Below, one piece after another: positions 45,081-54,507 of a DNA stretch of 64,000 nucleotides. Source of the DNA: a bacterium (GTDB lineage: Bacteria; Bacillota; Clostridia; Lachnospirales; Lachnospiraceae); contig JAUNJY010000012.1 in assembly GCA_030535455.1 (NCBI GenBank), positions 17,328 to 81,327 of the forward strand, in the 5' to 3' direction. The translations under genes and the position numbers were made by a program. The stretch's first letter is position 1; the number at the start of each line of letters is the position of its first letter. The notes beneath the pieces are model-generated. The model was not told the origin of the DNA, did no database searches, and saw nothing but the letters and a program-made list of their open reading frames with translations.

Positions 45081-46580
45081 ATGAAAAGTGAAAAGCAACT
45101 GAAAAAGCAACTGGAAAAGCAACTGGAAAGGAAACTAAATCTTGGATTATTTATATTAGGGATTTTAACATTAGGAATAGTAATTATATTAATTACAAAT
45201 AGGGCAATATGGCTGGATGAGTCTTATTCATTACAACTCATCAAAAAGTCAACAATAAATTTATTAGATATAACATCACATGATGTACACCCTCCTTTAT
45301 ATTATCTTATTCTGAAGTTAATCACTAGTATTGCTAGTGTGTTTGGAGTAACTACAATCTATAGTGCAAAACTTGTATCATTTATTCCTTTTTTACTTCT
45401 ACTGCTAGTTGCATGTACAAAAATTAGAAAAGATTTTGGAGTAGGTTGTAGTACTATTTTTTCTATTTGTATTTTATTTTTTCCAAGAATGTTGCAATAT
45501 GGAATTGAAATACGTATGTATAGCTGGGCAATGTTTTGGGTAACTCTAGCGTTTTTAGAATTATATGAAATAACGGAGTTCGAAACCAATAAACACTGGG
45601 TCTTTTTCACTATATTTAGTTTATGCGCAGCTTATACACATGATTTTGCTTGTTTAGCAGTAGGATTTTTATATTTAGTCTTGTTAATTTGGATTATTCG
45701 TTGTAAGAAAATATATTTAAAAAAATGGTTTATCTGTGTTGTGGTTACAGCAGGTGTATATCTTCCTTGGATGCTTGTTGTTATTAGACAAATCATGAAA
45801 GTGAAAGAAAATTATTGGATTGAACCCCTTACTCTTAAGACTATTGCTAAGAATATTGCATTTATTGTGTGTCAGGCTAAATCTATAGCAAGTGTAGGAG
45901 TGGGCGTATTAATCACGTTTTTATTTCTTTGGATTTTATACCGTTATATAAAAAAGGATAAGACTGCAAAAGATTGGATCATTATTACTGGAATAGGTAA
46001 TGTAATATTTGTTGAATTAGTAGGTATAATTGTATCATTATTACTTAGGCCAATATTTACAGACCGTTATATTTTCCCTACACTTGGATGTCTATGGCTG
46101 GCTTTTTCATATTTATTAGCAAAAGAACTAAGAGAAAGAAAATCTTTTTACATTTGTCTCGTCGTATTTCTTATTTTTGGGGTAATCAATACAAGTATTA
46201 TGATGAAGTCCGAAATGACTCAGAAGAAAGAGATAAATCAATTATTGGAATTTGACTCAAATAATAGTAGCAGTGATATATATATATTTGGAAATATGCA
46301 CTTTGAGTTAAGTATGGCCTACTACGATAATAAACAAAATTATATTATACAATCTCAGCAAAACAACTCCATTGTGAATGACGTGTTTGATAATTTAAAT
46401 GGAGCAGTTTCAAATGAGGAAATAAGAAAATTTGTACAGGAGAAGAAGACAGTTTGGCTATTCTATGAAGGTGACATTGAGGCATTTAAAAGAGATTTAC
46501 AGTTAACTGATTTACAGTTCGATTTACAAGGAACATATGGATTAGAAAAGTACTCATTCCAAGTTTATAAGATTTATTAG
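45081..46580 (+). CDS. GT39-like (ArnT/PMT fold) membrane glycosyltransferase
   Basis: The 499-residue protein has about ten to twelve membrane segments. The first outer loop carries IWLDESYSL, and SHDVHPPLYYLILK follows, matching the DE and HPPLYY signature of GT-C enzymes that use polyprenyl-phosphate sugars on the outer face. A C-terminal soluble part follows residue 370. The N-terminus begins with a KQLE-type charged repeat encoded by 12-bp DNA repeats. It probably decorates the polymer after export. Confidence 0.85.
   Translation: MKSEKQLKKQLEKQLERKLNLGLFILGILTLGIVIILITNRAIWLDESYSLQLIKKSTINLLDITSHDVHPPLYYLILKLITSIASVFGVTTIYSAKLVSFIPFLLLLLVACTKIRKDFGVGCSTIFSICILFFPRMLQYGIEIRMYSWAMFWVTLAFLELYEITEFETNKHWVFFTIFSLCAAYTHDFACLAVGFLYLVLLIWIIRCKKIYLKKWFICVVVTAGVYLPWMLVVIRQIMKVKENYWIEPLTLKTIAKNIAFIVCQAKSIASVGVGVLITFLFLWILYRYIKKDKTAKDWIIITGIGNVIFVELVGIIVSLLLRPIFTDRYIFPTLGCLWLAFSYLLAKELRERKSFYICLVVFLIFGVINTSIMMKSEMTQKKEINQLLEFDSNNSSSDIYIFGNMHFELSMAYYDNKQNYIIQSQQNNSIVNDVFDNLNGAVSNEEIRKFVQEKKTVWLFYEGDIEAFKRDLQLTDLQFDLQGTYGLEKYSFQVYKIY
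45093..45140 (+). repeat. 12-bp in-frame tandem repeat (about four copies)
   Basis: AAGCAACTGGAA occurs in near-perfect tandem: AAGCAACTGAAA, two exact copies, then a decayed AGGAAACTAAAT. It encodes KQLK-KQLE-KQLE-RKLN at the cytosolic N-terminus of the GT39-like protein. Being in multiples of three bases, a copy-number change would not break the frame. Confidence 0.8.
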
Positions 46581-46617
46581 TACTTTAGAATACTTACGGG
46601 AAAGGCGGAGATAAAGC

Positions 46618-47682
46618 GTGAAAAGAGTTGCAATAATAACGATTACAAATAGTGGATTAAATTTTGGAAACAGGCTTCAAAACTATGCATTACAGGAGAG
46701 CTTGAGTAAATATGGTATTAAAGTGGAAACTATTTTTTCTTCGAATGAATGTTGCCATTCTTTAATTCTTTCAATCGGTAGAAGGATTGCTAAACGCATC
46801 GTTAAGAATGAGAAAAGACGTAGAAAATTCCGTGAATTTAATCGTAAATATATAAATAATGCAAAAAAAGTGCGTTATGGGAAAATTAATGAAAAGATAT
46901 TTAATAACATGTATGATGCATTTATTGCTGGTAGTGATCAAGTATGGAATCCGAGTTATAAGTTTAATTCGAATTTCGAATATATGGCTTTTGCACCGAA
47001 AGAAAAAAGATACTCATACTCTGCTAGTTTCGGAGTTTCTGACATACCAATTGAGAAACAAGCAAGTATTAGAGCATTACTAAATGATATGCATGCGATT
47101 TCAGTGAGAGAAGAAAGTGGTGCAAAAATAGTAAAAGAATTAACCGGAAGAGAGGCTGAGATACATGTTGATCCTACAATGCTATTAAAAAAGGAAGACT
47201 ACTTCCGGATGGAAAAAGGAGTGGAAAGGCCACTACCAGAGCATTATTTGTTAGTATATTTCTTAGGATACATTACAGATGAATATAGAAAGTTTATAGA
47301 TGAATTAGCGAATAAACTGAAGTCAGAGGTTGTTGAACTTAGTGAAACAAAAGGTTCAAAATTCTATAATATTGGTCCACAACAGTTTTTGTACATGATT
47401 CATCATGCTAATTATATATGTACGGATTCCTTCCATGGCTCTGTATTTTCTGTATTATTTGAAAAACCAATTACGATCTTTGTGAGAAAAGACCATGATG
47501 TACCGACAAATTCTAGAATTGAGACATTAATGGACAAGCTAGAGATAAGAGAACGAGAGTTTGGTTCTCTTGATGTAAATAATTCAATTAAAAAAATTAA
47601 TTATAATAGAGTAAATGAGTTGTTGGAAGAGGAACGGAGGAGCGCCTTTAAGTATTTAAAGAAAATTTGTAAGGAGTGGTAA
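46618..47682 (+). CDS. polysaccharide pyruvyl transferase family protein
   Basis: The 354-residue protein begins at GTG 46618. Family marks are AIITITNSGLNFGNRLQNYALQ at the start, AFIAGSDQVWNPSYK, VHVDPTMLL-like IHVDPTMLL, and TDSFHGSVFSVLF near the end. The GT-B-like fold transfers pyruvate (ketal) from phosphoenolpyruvate to sugars or, in some members, a sugar. It is followed by an iron-sulfur protein gene of a type often found beside this family. The product would be a negatively charged polymer. Confidence 0.88.
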   Translation: MKRVAIITITNSGLNFGNRLQNYALQESLSKYGIKVETIFSSNECCHSLILSIGRRIAKRIVKNEKRRRKFREFNRKYINNAKKVRYGKINEKIFNNMYDAFIAGSDQVWNPSYKFNSNFEYMAFAPKEKRYSYSASFGVSDIPIEKQASIRALLNDMHAISVREESGAKIVKELTGREAEIHVDPTMLLKKEDYFRMEKGVERPLPEHYLLVYFLGYITDEYRKFIDELANKLKSEVVELSETKGSKFYNIGPQQFLYMIHHANYICTDSFHGSVFSVLFEKPITIFVRKDHDVPTNSRIETLMDKLEIREREFGSLDVNNSIKKINYNRVNELLEEERRSAFKYLKKICKEW

Positions 47683-47704
47683 GGATATATGCTAAGGAGG
47701 AAAT

Positions 47705-48847
47705 ATGATTGATATTTTAAATAAGTCTAATTGTACTGGGTGTTATGCTTGTGTAAACAGTTGTCCTGTCCAATGTATTACAATGAAAGAAGATGAAGAG
47801 GGCTTTGAATATCCCACTATAGATATGAAAAAGTGCATAAACTGCAATATTTGTGAAAAAACGTGTCCAAGTTTAAATAAGGATCTGTCTAGCAATACAG
47901 AAGCAGTATACGCTGCAAAGAATAAAGACGATCAAATTAGAAAATCTAGTTCATCAGGAGGAGTTTTTACACTAATAGCTGAATACATCTTAAAAATGGA
48001 TGGTGTTGTATATGGCGCATCATATGATGAGAAATTTGAAGTTAGGCATATACGTATAAATTCCCTGGATGAGATAGCATATTTAAAAGGGGCAAAATAT
48101 GTACAAAGCAAGATAGATACAATTTATCAGATGGTTAAGAAGGATTTGGAGGCTAACAAAATTGTATTATTTACTGGGACTCCATGTCAGATTGCTGGAG
48201 TAAGAGCCTTTTTAAAGAGACCATATGAAAAACTATATCTACAGGATGTGTTATGCCATGGTGTTCCATCCTATAAAATATTAAAGAAATATCTAGATGA
48301 GACAGGATTTAAAGATATCAAATCGATTTCGTTTCGTGATAAGAGTATTGGATGGCAAAAGTCATTAGTGCGAATTGACTATAAGAATAAGACGTACAAA
48401 CAAAAGTATAGTCAAAATCCATATACAAGGGCATTTTCTTCGGGAGCAATTTTAAGACCTTCTTGCTATCAATGTCATTATAAGAATATGAGGTATTACA
48501 GTGATATTTCTTTAAGTGATTTTTGGGGAATAGAGAATACGAACAGTAAACTATATGATCAGCTTGGAGTATCTCTTATGTTTATACATACTGATAAAGG
48601 AATGGAATTATTTCATAATATAAAATCGTTTATGGAATACGAAGAGGTCGAGCTAGAAACTGCAATTGCATCAAATAAGACAGCAATTTATGGTGCATAT
48701 AAACAGAAAAATAGAGATGTAATATTTGAACAGCTAGATAAGAAATCGTTGCGATGGCTTACTAATAGATATGTAAAAGGATCGATTTTAAAGAGAGCAT
48801 ACAATCTGTTTCATCGAAATTGCTTAAGAATTTTAAAGAGAGGATAG
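47705..48847 (+). CDS. ferredoxin-like/F420 hydrogenase beta-subunit-like protein
   Basis: The 380-residue protein has two 4Fe-4S motifs at the N-terminus (CTGCYACVNSCP and CINCNICEKTCP). The FrhB-type N- and C-terminal domains follow, with KSSSSGGVFTLIAEY, FTGTPCQIAGVRAFL, LYLQDVLCHGVPS and the cysteine pair in RPSCYQCHYKNM. Homologues occur in many exopolysaccharide clusters next to pyruvyl transferases. A redox step on a sugar or carrier is inferred; the substrate and electron donor are unknown. Confidence 0.87.
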   Translation: MIDILNKSNCTGCYACVNSCPVQCITMKEDEEGFEYPTIDMKKCINCNICEKTCPSLNKDLSSNTEAVYAAKNKDDQIRKSSSSGGVFTLIAEYILKMDGVVYGASYDEKFEVRHIRINSLDEIAYLKGAKYVQSKIDTIYQMVKKDLEANKIVLFTGTPCQIAGVRAFLKRPYEKLYLQDVLCHGVPSYKILKKYLDETGFKDIKSISFRDKSIGWQKSLVRIDYKNKTYKQKYSQNPYTRAFSSGAILRPSCYQCHYKNMRYYSDISLSDFWGIENTNSKLYDQLGVSLMFIHTDKGMELFHNIKSFMEYEEVELETAIASNKTAIYGAYKQKNRDVIFEQLDKKSLRWLTNRYVKGSILKRAYNLFHRNCLRILKRG

Positions 48848-48851
48848 GAGT

Positions 48852-49850
48852 ATGAATAATTATTTGAAAGGATATGTGGCAGTCATTATACCTTGTTACA
48901 ATGGTGCACCATTTTTGGAAAGCTGCTTAAAATCTATCTTAATCCAGACGTACAGTATGATTGAAGTGATTATAGTAAATGATGGGTCTACTGATGAAAG
49001 TGAAAGCATAATTCTGAGTTATAAGAAGGAAATTGAAGAAAAGGGGTATTTTTTTACATATATAAAACAGAAAAATGAGGGTGCTGCTGGTGCAGTTAAC
49101 AAAGCACTAAAACAAGTTAAGAGTGAGTTTATTATGTTGTATGACGTGGATGATTTTTTAATGAAAGATGCAATTAAAATTAAGGCAGAGTTTTTACTAA
49201 AAAATAAAGAATATGGTATGGTGCGAAGTAATGGATATTATGTTTCTCCTGATGATTTACAGAATAAAAGTAAGTTATTTACAATATCCGAAAATGAAAT
49301 GAAAAATGAGCATATTTTTGACGATATTTTATTTGAACGAACATATAACTGGCCATCAACATTTATGGTAAGGACAGAATGTCTTTTTAAGCATCTAAAG
49401 AATAAAAGTATATATGTATCCAAATATGGACAAAATATGCAAATTATGCTTCCGGTTGCGTATCATTACCGCAGTTCATTTATAAATATTCCACTTACTA
49501 GATACTTAATTCGAAATGGTTCGGTATCCCATTCAAGTTCTATTGAGCGTAATTTAGAATTACAAAATGGATTTTATAAAAATAGAATAGAAATTATAAA
49601 GCAGCTTGATATTCCTGATAAAATAAAGAAGGAATATATTGAAAAAGTTGATATTTATTATTTGAAACGGAAAATTGCATTTGGATGCGAGTATAAACAG
49701 AAAGACTTATTAAAGACGGAATATAAAAAGCTCAAAAAAATAAACAGCGCATCAAAAAAAGATACCGTATATTATTTGCTTGGAGTAGTACCGGGATTAC
49801 ACGTTTTTTATGGTGTTGCAAAGTGGATTTATCATAAGAAACAGAACTAA
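48852..49850 (+). CDS. GT2 family glycosyltransferase
   Basis: The protein has 332 residues. VAVIIPCYNGAPFLESCLKSI, IVNDGSTDESESI, NEGAAGAVNKALK and LYDVDDFLM show the GT-A domain. The acceptor-side pattern differs from the other GT2 proteins here: the ARN motif is AVN and the ED block is not obvious. It begins four bases after the iron-sulfur protein gene. The sugar is unknown. Confidence 0.9.
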   Translation: MNNYLKGYVAVIIPCYNGAPFLESCLKSILIQTYSMIEVIIVNDGSTDESESIILSYKKEIEEKGYFFTYIKQKNEGAAGAVNKALKQVKSEFIMLYDVDDFLMKDAIKIKAEFLLKNKEYGMVRSNGYYVSPDDLQNKSKLFTISENEMKNEHIFDDILFERTYNWPSTFMVRTECLFKHLKNKSIYVSKYGQNMQIMLPVAYHYRSSFINIPLTRYLIRNGSVSHSSSIERNLELQNGFYKNRIEIIKQLDIPDKIKKEYIEKVDIYYLKRKIAFGCEYKQKDLLKTEYKKLKKINSASKKDTVYYLLGVVPGLHVFYGVAKWIYHKKQN

Positions 49851-49869
49851 TAGGAAGGAATGTCTACGG

Positions 49870-51417
49870 ATGAACAATAAGAGTCGTACTTATAATTCTA
49901 CTCAGAATATTATTTTAGGATTTGTAAATAAATTTGTAACTATTGTCTTAACATTTGTTAGCAGAGCTATTTTTGTTAGAGTTTTAGCAGCAGATTATTT
50001 AGGAATCAATGGTATTTTTTCGGATGTTTTGACAATGCTATCATTAGCAGATTTAGGATTAAGCACATCCATGATTTACAGTTTTTATAAACCAATTGCT
50101 GAGAAAGATGAAGATAAACTCTCAGCATTATTGAATTATTATAGAAAGCTCTATAATATCATAGCTGTAATAATCGCATGTATAGGTGTTGCACTTATAC
50201 CATTTCTAAAATATATCATTAATACAAAAACAAGTATTCCACATATAAACTTATATTATTTAGTTTTTTTAACGAATACAGTGGTATCTTATTTATGTAT
50301 ATATAAATCATGTATGATATCAGCAGATCAAAAAGGGTATATCATTTCAAAAATCAATGTGTGGATAGGAGTCATTAAACTTGTTGCTCAGACTGTAATT
50401 TTATACTGCACACACAATTATTTTTGGTATATCGCTATTACTATTTTTGTTACAGTTGTCAACAATCTAATAATCTCTAGAAAAGCAGATACAATGTATC
50501 CTTTTATTAAAAAGAAGTTACCCTTACCAAAGGAAGAAAAATTTAAGATATTCAATGATATGAAATCGGTATTTATTTATAAGTTTGCAGGAGTAGTAAT
50601 GGTAGGGACGGACAATACTTTAATATCTATATTGGTGGGAACCGCATCTGTAGGTGTCTATTCCAATTATAATACAATTACAAGCAACTTAGGTTCCATT
50701 GGTTTCCTTTTGTTTTCATCATTAACAGCAAGTCTTGGAAACTTATTAGTGGTAGAAAAGTCAGAGAAAAGATACCAGGTGTTTAAAATGATGCAGATGA
50801 TCAGCTTTTGGCTTGGAGGACTATGCATTTCTTGTCTCTGGTACTTAATGGATGATTTTTTAGATTTATGGGTCGGCAATAATTATGTATTTGATAAAGT
50901 GGTGTTAGTTGCAATATTAGTTAATTTGTATTTGACATTAACTTTACAGCCAATACTGGCCTTTCGTGATGCTGCAGGTATCTTTTTTCAAACAAAGTAT
51001 ATTATGGTATTAACCGCAGTTATTAATTTAGTATTATCTATTATTTTGGGAAAACAATATGGAGTTGCTGGAATAATAATATCTACATTTATTTCAAAGA
51101 TTGTAACATATTTCTGGTATGAGCCAAGAATTTTATTTCATAGTTTCTTTAATATGAAGGTAAGGAGTTACTATTATGAACATTTAGGAAATGTTGTACT
51201 AACATTTGTATCTATTTTAATTCTAAGTTTTATTCTTCCTACTTTTGCAAAAGTTACATACATTAATTGGTTTTTAAAAGCTTTATTAGCGGGAATAGTA
51301 GTTACAGCTATTTATGTACTTAGATATTTTAAAACAGATGAATTTAAACTAGTAATAGATAAAGTTTTACAGATTAAATTAGCAATAATGAAAAGAAACA
51401 AGGAATGTACTAATTAG
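49870..51417 (+). CDS. polysaccharide flippase (Wzx-like, MOP superfamily)
   Basis: The protein has 515 residues from ATG 49870; the earlier in-frame ATG lies in the preceding gene. About fourteen membrane segments are seen. The N-terminal IILGFVNKFVTIVLTFVSRAIFVRVLAADYLGING is typical of Gram-positive Wzx transporters: a first helix, then the LGxxGxF motif. It would move the lipid-linked repeat unit across the membrane for polymerisation. Confidence 0.9.
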   Translation: MNNKSRTYNSTQNIILGFVNKFVTIVLTFVSRAIFVRVLAADYLGINGIFSDVLTMLSLADLGLSTSMIYSFYKPIAEKDEDKLSALLNYYRKLYNIIAVIIACIGVALIPFLKYIINTKTSIPHINLYYLVFLTNTVVSYLCIYKSCMISADQKGYIISKINVWIGVIKLVAQTVILYCTHNYFWYIAITIFVTVVNNLIISRKADTMYPFIKKKLPLPKEEKFKIFNDMKSVFIYKFAGVVMVGTDNTLISILVGTASVGVYSNYNTITSNLGSIGFLLFSSLTASLGNLLVVEKSEKRYQVFKMMQMISFWLGGLCISCLWYLMDDFLDLWVGNNYVFDKVVLVAILVNLYLTLTLQPILAFRDAAGIFFQTKYIMVLTAVINLVLSIILGKQYGVAGIIISTFISKIVTYFWYEPRILFHSFFNMKVRSYYYEHLGNVVLTFVSILILSFILPTFAKVTYINWFLKALLAGIVVTAIYVLRYFKTDEFKLVIDKVLQIKLAIMKRNKECTN

Positions 51418-51437
51418 TTGGTGAAAGGGGGAGTAGT

Positions 51438-52358
51438 ATGAGTTTATCTATTCATAACTTACTTCATTTTGTTAAGCAGGAGTGCGTGTTATATCCATAC
51501 TTTTTTTTTAGAAACAGCATTATTAGGATGAGGACGCCGAAAGTTAAAATTATGTCAATTGAAGATACAATTGAAGCTGTCGTTAATCAGGGATTGTCCG
51601 TTAGCCGTTATGGGGATGGTGAGTTTTCATGGATGGTAGGTATAAAACAAAAGACATTCCAGGATAGCTCTGAGGAGATGAAAAAACGTTTGCTAGAAAT
51701 TATTAATTCAAATCAAAAAGGACATATTGTATGTTTGTCAGATGCCTTTGGATCATTACGGCAGTATAATCACTTTGCAAAGCGCTTCTGGATGGAGTTC
51801 ATGGTTAAATATCGTAAAAATTGGATAGGGCTACTGGATCTTAATAAGACATATTACAATACTAATATGACAAGGTTTTATATGGACTATAAGGATAAGT
51901 TGATATGTAAGAATAGGTTTTGCTTAATTAAAAGAGTATGGGATGCTAGAGATATTATCATTGTAGAAGGAGATAAGACTAGATTAGGTATTGGAAATGA
52001 TTTGTTTGATAATGCTAAAAGTATACATAGGATACTTGCGCCTGCAACAAATGCGTTTTTTAAGTATGACGATATTATGGAAAAGATAAAAAAACATAGT
52101 AAGGATAAGTTAATACTAATGGCGTTAGGTCCAACAGCAACGATTATGGCATATGATTTACATCAGTTGGGGTATCAAGCTATTGATGTAGGACACATAG
52201 ATATTGAATATGAATGGTTTTTGATGGGTGCAAAAACAAAAGTACCTGTTCCAAATAAATATGTTAATGAAGCTAAACAATTTGGAGGAATACCTAAAAA
52301 TTCTTTCTACAATGAAGAATATATAAATCAAATATTAGATGTTGTAGAAGATAACTAG
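51438..52358 (+). CDS. GT-D fold glycosyltransferase (DUF1792 type)
   Basis: The 306-residue protein matches the GT-D/SP_1767 family: LSVSRYGDGEFSWMVGI (the DGE metal motif), IIVEGDKTRLGIGNDLF, RILAPATNAF and LILMALGPTATIMAYDLHQLGYQAIDVGHIDIEYEW. First known from streptococcal adhesin glycosylation, such enzymes add a further sugar to a glycan. GGGGGAG precedes ATG. It closes the first block of the operon before a 186-base gap. Confidence 0.9.
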   Translation: MSLSIHNLLHFVKQECVLYPYFFFRNSIIRMRTPKVKIMSIEDTIEAVVNQGLSVSRYGDGEFSWMVGIKQKTFQDSSEEMKKRLLEIINSNQKGHIVCLSDAFGSLRQYNHFAKRFWMEFMVKYRKNWIGLLDLNKTYYNTNMTRFYMDYKDKLICKNRFCLIKRVWDARDIIIVEGDKTRLGIGNDLFDNAKSIHRILAPATNAFFKYDDIMEKIKKHSKDKLILMALGPTATIMAYDLHQLGYQAIDVGHIDIEYEWFLMGAKTKVPVPNKYVNEAKQFGGIPKNSFYNEEYINQILDVVEDN

Positions 52359-52544
52359 AAATATATAAAAAAGAAGAGTAGGGAAAGATATAATTTATTT
52401 TTGTTAGTTGAAGTTTTAATAATATCCTGGCGTCTTACTAATTAGAATAAATATTTGAAGATACTCTAGAAAAATCTTCGCATAGTGAAAAAAAGTCAAA
52501 TTATCACAGCAACTAAAAATACATAATTATAGGAGGAAGTAGGA
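52359..52544 (+). other. largest gap inside the polysaccharide operon
   Basis: These 186 A/T-rich bases have no open frame of note. A weak hairpin pairs GAAGAT (near 52458) with ATCTTC (near 52474). No clear terminator or consensus promoter is seen, so read-through into the last part of the operon is likely. Confidence 0.4.
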
Positions 52545-53567
52545 ATGAATGAACTGATATCCGTAATTGTACCTGTATACAATGTAGAAGAATATCTAAG
52601 AAATTGTTTAGACTCAATACTACAACAGAGTTATAGCGAATTACAGATTATATTAATAGATGATGGTTCCACTGATAATAGTGGTAAGATATGTGATGAA
52701 TACGAAAAAAAGGACTCTAGAATTGAGGTTATACATCAACAGAATAGTGGAATTGGAAGGACTAGAAATGTCGGTTTAGATAGAGCAAAGGGACAGTATA
52801 TTGCATTTGTAGATTCTGATGATTTCATTCATAAAGATATGTATCGTGATTTAATTAAGTTGGCAAAGAGAAATAAGGCTGATTTAACGGTTTGTAAGTT
52901 CCAAAGGTTTAAAAATCCAAATTTTAGTGTAAAATGGGAGGATTGTCCTACGGAAAGAATACTACGTCCGTATGATGTATTGGCAAAACTACCTGGAGAT
53001 CAAGATGAAGTTGAATCTGTTCTTTGGAATAAGCTTTATAAATCTTCATTATTTAATAGTATTAGATTCCCAGAGGGGCTGATCAATGAGGATGCAGATA
53101 TTATTTATCTTGTAATAGATGCTTCTAATATAGTTATTGTTACAGATCAGGTATATTATTACTATAGATTTAACGAAAATAGTATAACTAGATTGGACAC
53201 ATATTTATATAATATGGACATCTTTAAAATTTATGACAGACAACAACGCTATTATCAAGAAAAAGGGTATTCAGAATTATCACGATCAACGAGAAGGACG
53301 TATCTTGATAAAGTAATATCAAAGTATAAATTAATAAAAGCGCAATCAGGGAAAAAAAAGATTTTAAAACAACTTAAGGAGAGGTATAACGCAAAGTATA
53401 TGGAAGGAAATAGTCCAATAAAAGGAGCAGGCTACCGATTGTTTTATGTATCACCTAACTTATACTATGTATGTAGAAATATAAAATTAAAAATAGTTAG
53501 CCTAACCATAGAAAGGAAAATGAATAGTGAAAGAGAATTTAGTTTCAGTAATTATACCCATATATAA
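52545..53567 (+). CDS. GT2 family glycosyltransferase
   Basis: The 340-residue protein has ISVIVPVYNVEEYLRNCLDSI, IDDGSTDNSGKI, NSGIGRTRNVG and FVDSDDFIH; the second block is GLINEDADIIYLVI. GGAGGAAG precedes the start. The last 41 bases overlap the start of the next GT2 gene, so the two are probably translationally coupled. Confidence 0.92.
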   Translation: MNELISVIVPVYNVEEYLRNCLDSILQQSYSELQIILIDDGSTDNSGKICDEYEKKDSRIEVIHQQNSGIGRTRNVGLDRAKGQYIAFVDSDDFIHKDMYRDLIKLAKRNKADLTVCKFQRFKNPNFSVKWEDCPTERILRPYDVLAKLPGDQDEVESVLWNKLYKSSLFNSIRFPEGLINEDADIIYLVIDASNIVIVTDQVYYYYRFNENSITRLDTYLYNMDIFKIYDRQQRYYQEKGYSELSRSTRRTYLDKVISKYKLIKAQSGKKKILKQLKERYNAKYMEGNSPIKGAGYRLFYVSPNLYYVCRNIKLKIVSLTIERKMNSEREFSFSNYTHI

Positions 53568-54486
53568 TGCTGCATCTTATCTGGAAAAATGTATTGAAAG
53601 CGTAATTCAACAAACATATGAAAAATTACAGATAATTTTAATTAATGATGGATCTACAGATAATTCGCTTGAGATATGTAATAAATTTAGAAAAAAAGAT
53701 ATAAGGATAGAAGTAATATCTACGGAAAATGAAGGAGTTTCTGCAGCAAGAAACAAAGGTTTAGCATCTGCCAAAGGTCAATATCTTTGCTTTATGGACA
53801 GTGATGATTATATTGAAACCAACATGATTGAGCGTTTATATAAAAGGTATGTAAATACTAGTGTACAATTATCAATATGCGGATTTTATGAAATTATTGG
53901 ATATACTAAAATACAAAGAACAATTGGAAGAGTCCAGCAATTAGATAAGGAACATGCAATTGAGCAGCTTTTAGAGGAGGAAAGTTATAGGGGGTACCTA
54001 TGGAACAAGATGTTCGATGTAGAGATTATAAAAAAGCATAAAATATGTTTTGATTCGTCGATAAAAGTATGGGAAGACGTACTATTTGTAGCAGAGTATT
54101 TAATGTATTGCAATAAGATTGTATATGATCCACAACCGTTATATTACTATTGTTTTAATGGAAATTCGGCTTCACACAAATCAAATGAAGTTGAAAGTGC
54201 TTTTCATGTTATTTTGGCACAGGAATATATTGATACAATAATTCCAAAAGAATTTCAAAAAGCACATCAAATATTAGCAATGCGAGTCTTAAAAAGTGCA
54301 ATGGATGTTTGCAGGGTATCTAGCAAGCAAAAAAATGATAAGTTCGTTAAAAAAACTAAGAGTATAATGAAAAAGTATAAAAAGTCTGGACAAGAATTGT
54401 TAACAAGGAAGGATAAGGCATTATGTTCAATATGTAGTACCTCGACTAATGCATTTTGTCTTTTGTACGAACTTACTCATAATTGA
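53527..54486 (+). CDS. GT2 family glycosyltransferase
   Basis: The 319-residue protein begins at GTG 53527, inside the 3' end of the previous gene, with AAAGGA upstream. VSVIIPIYNAASYLEKCIESV, LINDGSTDNSLEI, NEGVSAARNKG and FMDSDDYIE mark the catalytic domain; IKVWEDVLFVAEYL is the second block. It resembles its neighbour at 52545 and may have arisen by duplication. Confidence 0.92.
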   Translation: MKENLVSVIIPIYNAASYLEKCIESVIQQTYEKLQIILINDGSTDNSLEICNKFRKKDIRIEVISTENEGVSAARNKGLASAKGQYLCFMDSDDYIETNMIERLYKRYVNTSVQLSICGFYEIIGYTKIQRTIGRVQQLDKEHAIEQLLEEESYRGYLWNKMFDVEIIKKHKICFDSSIKVWEDVLFVAEYLMYCNKIVYDPQPLYYYCFNGNSASHKSNEVESAFHVILAQEYIDTIIPKEFQKAHQILAMRVLKSAMDVCRVSSKQKNDKFVKKTKSIMKKYKKSGQELLTRKDKALCSICSTSTNAFCLLYELTHN

Positions 54487-54507
54487 ATAAAAAGGAGAAG
54501 TGTATTA

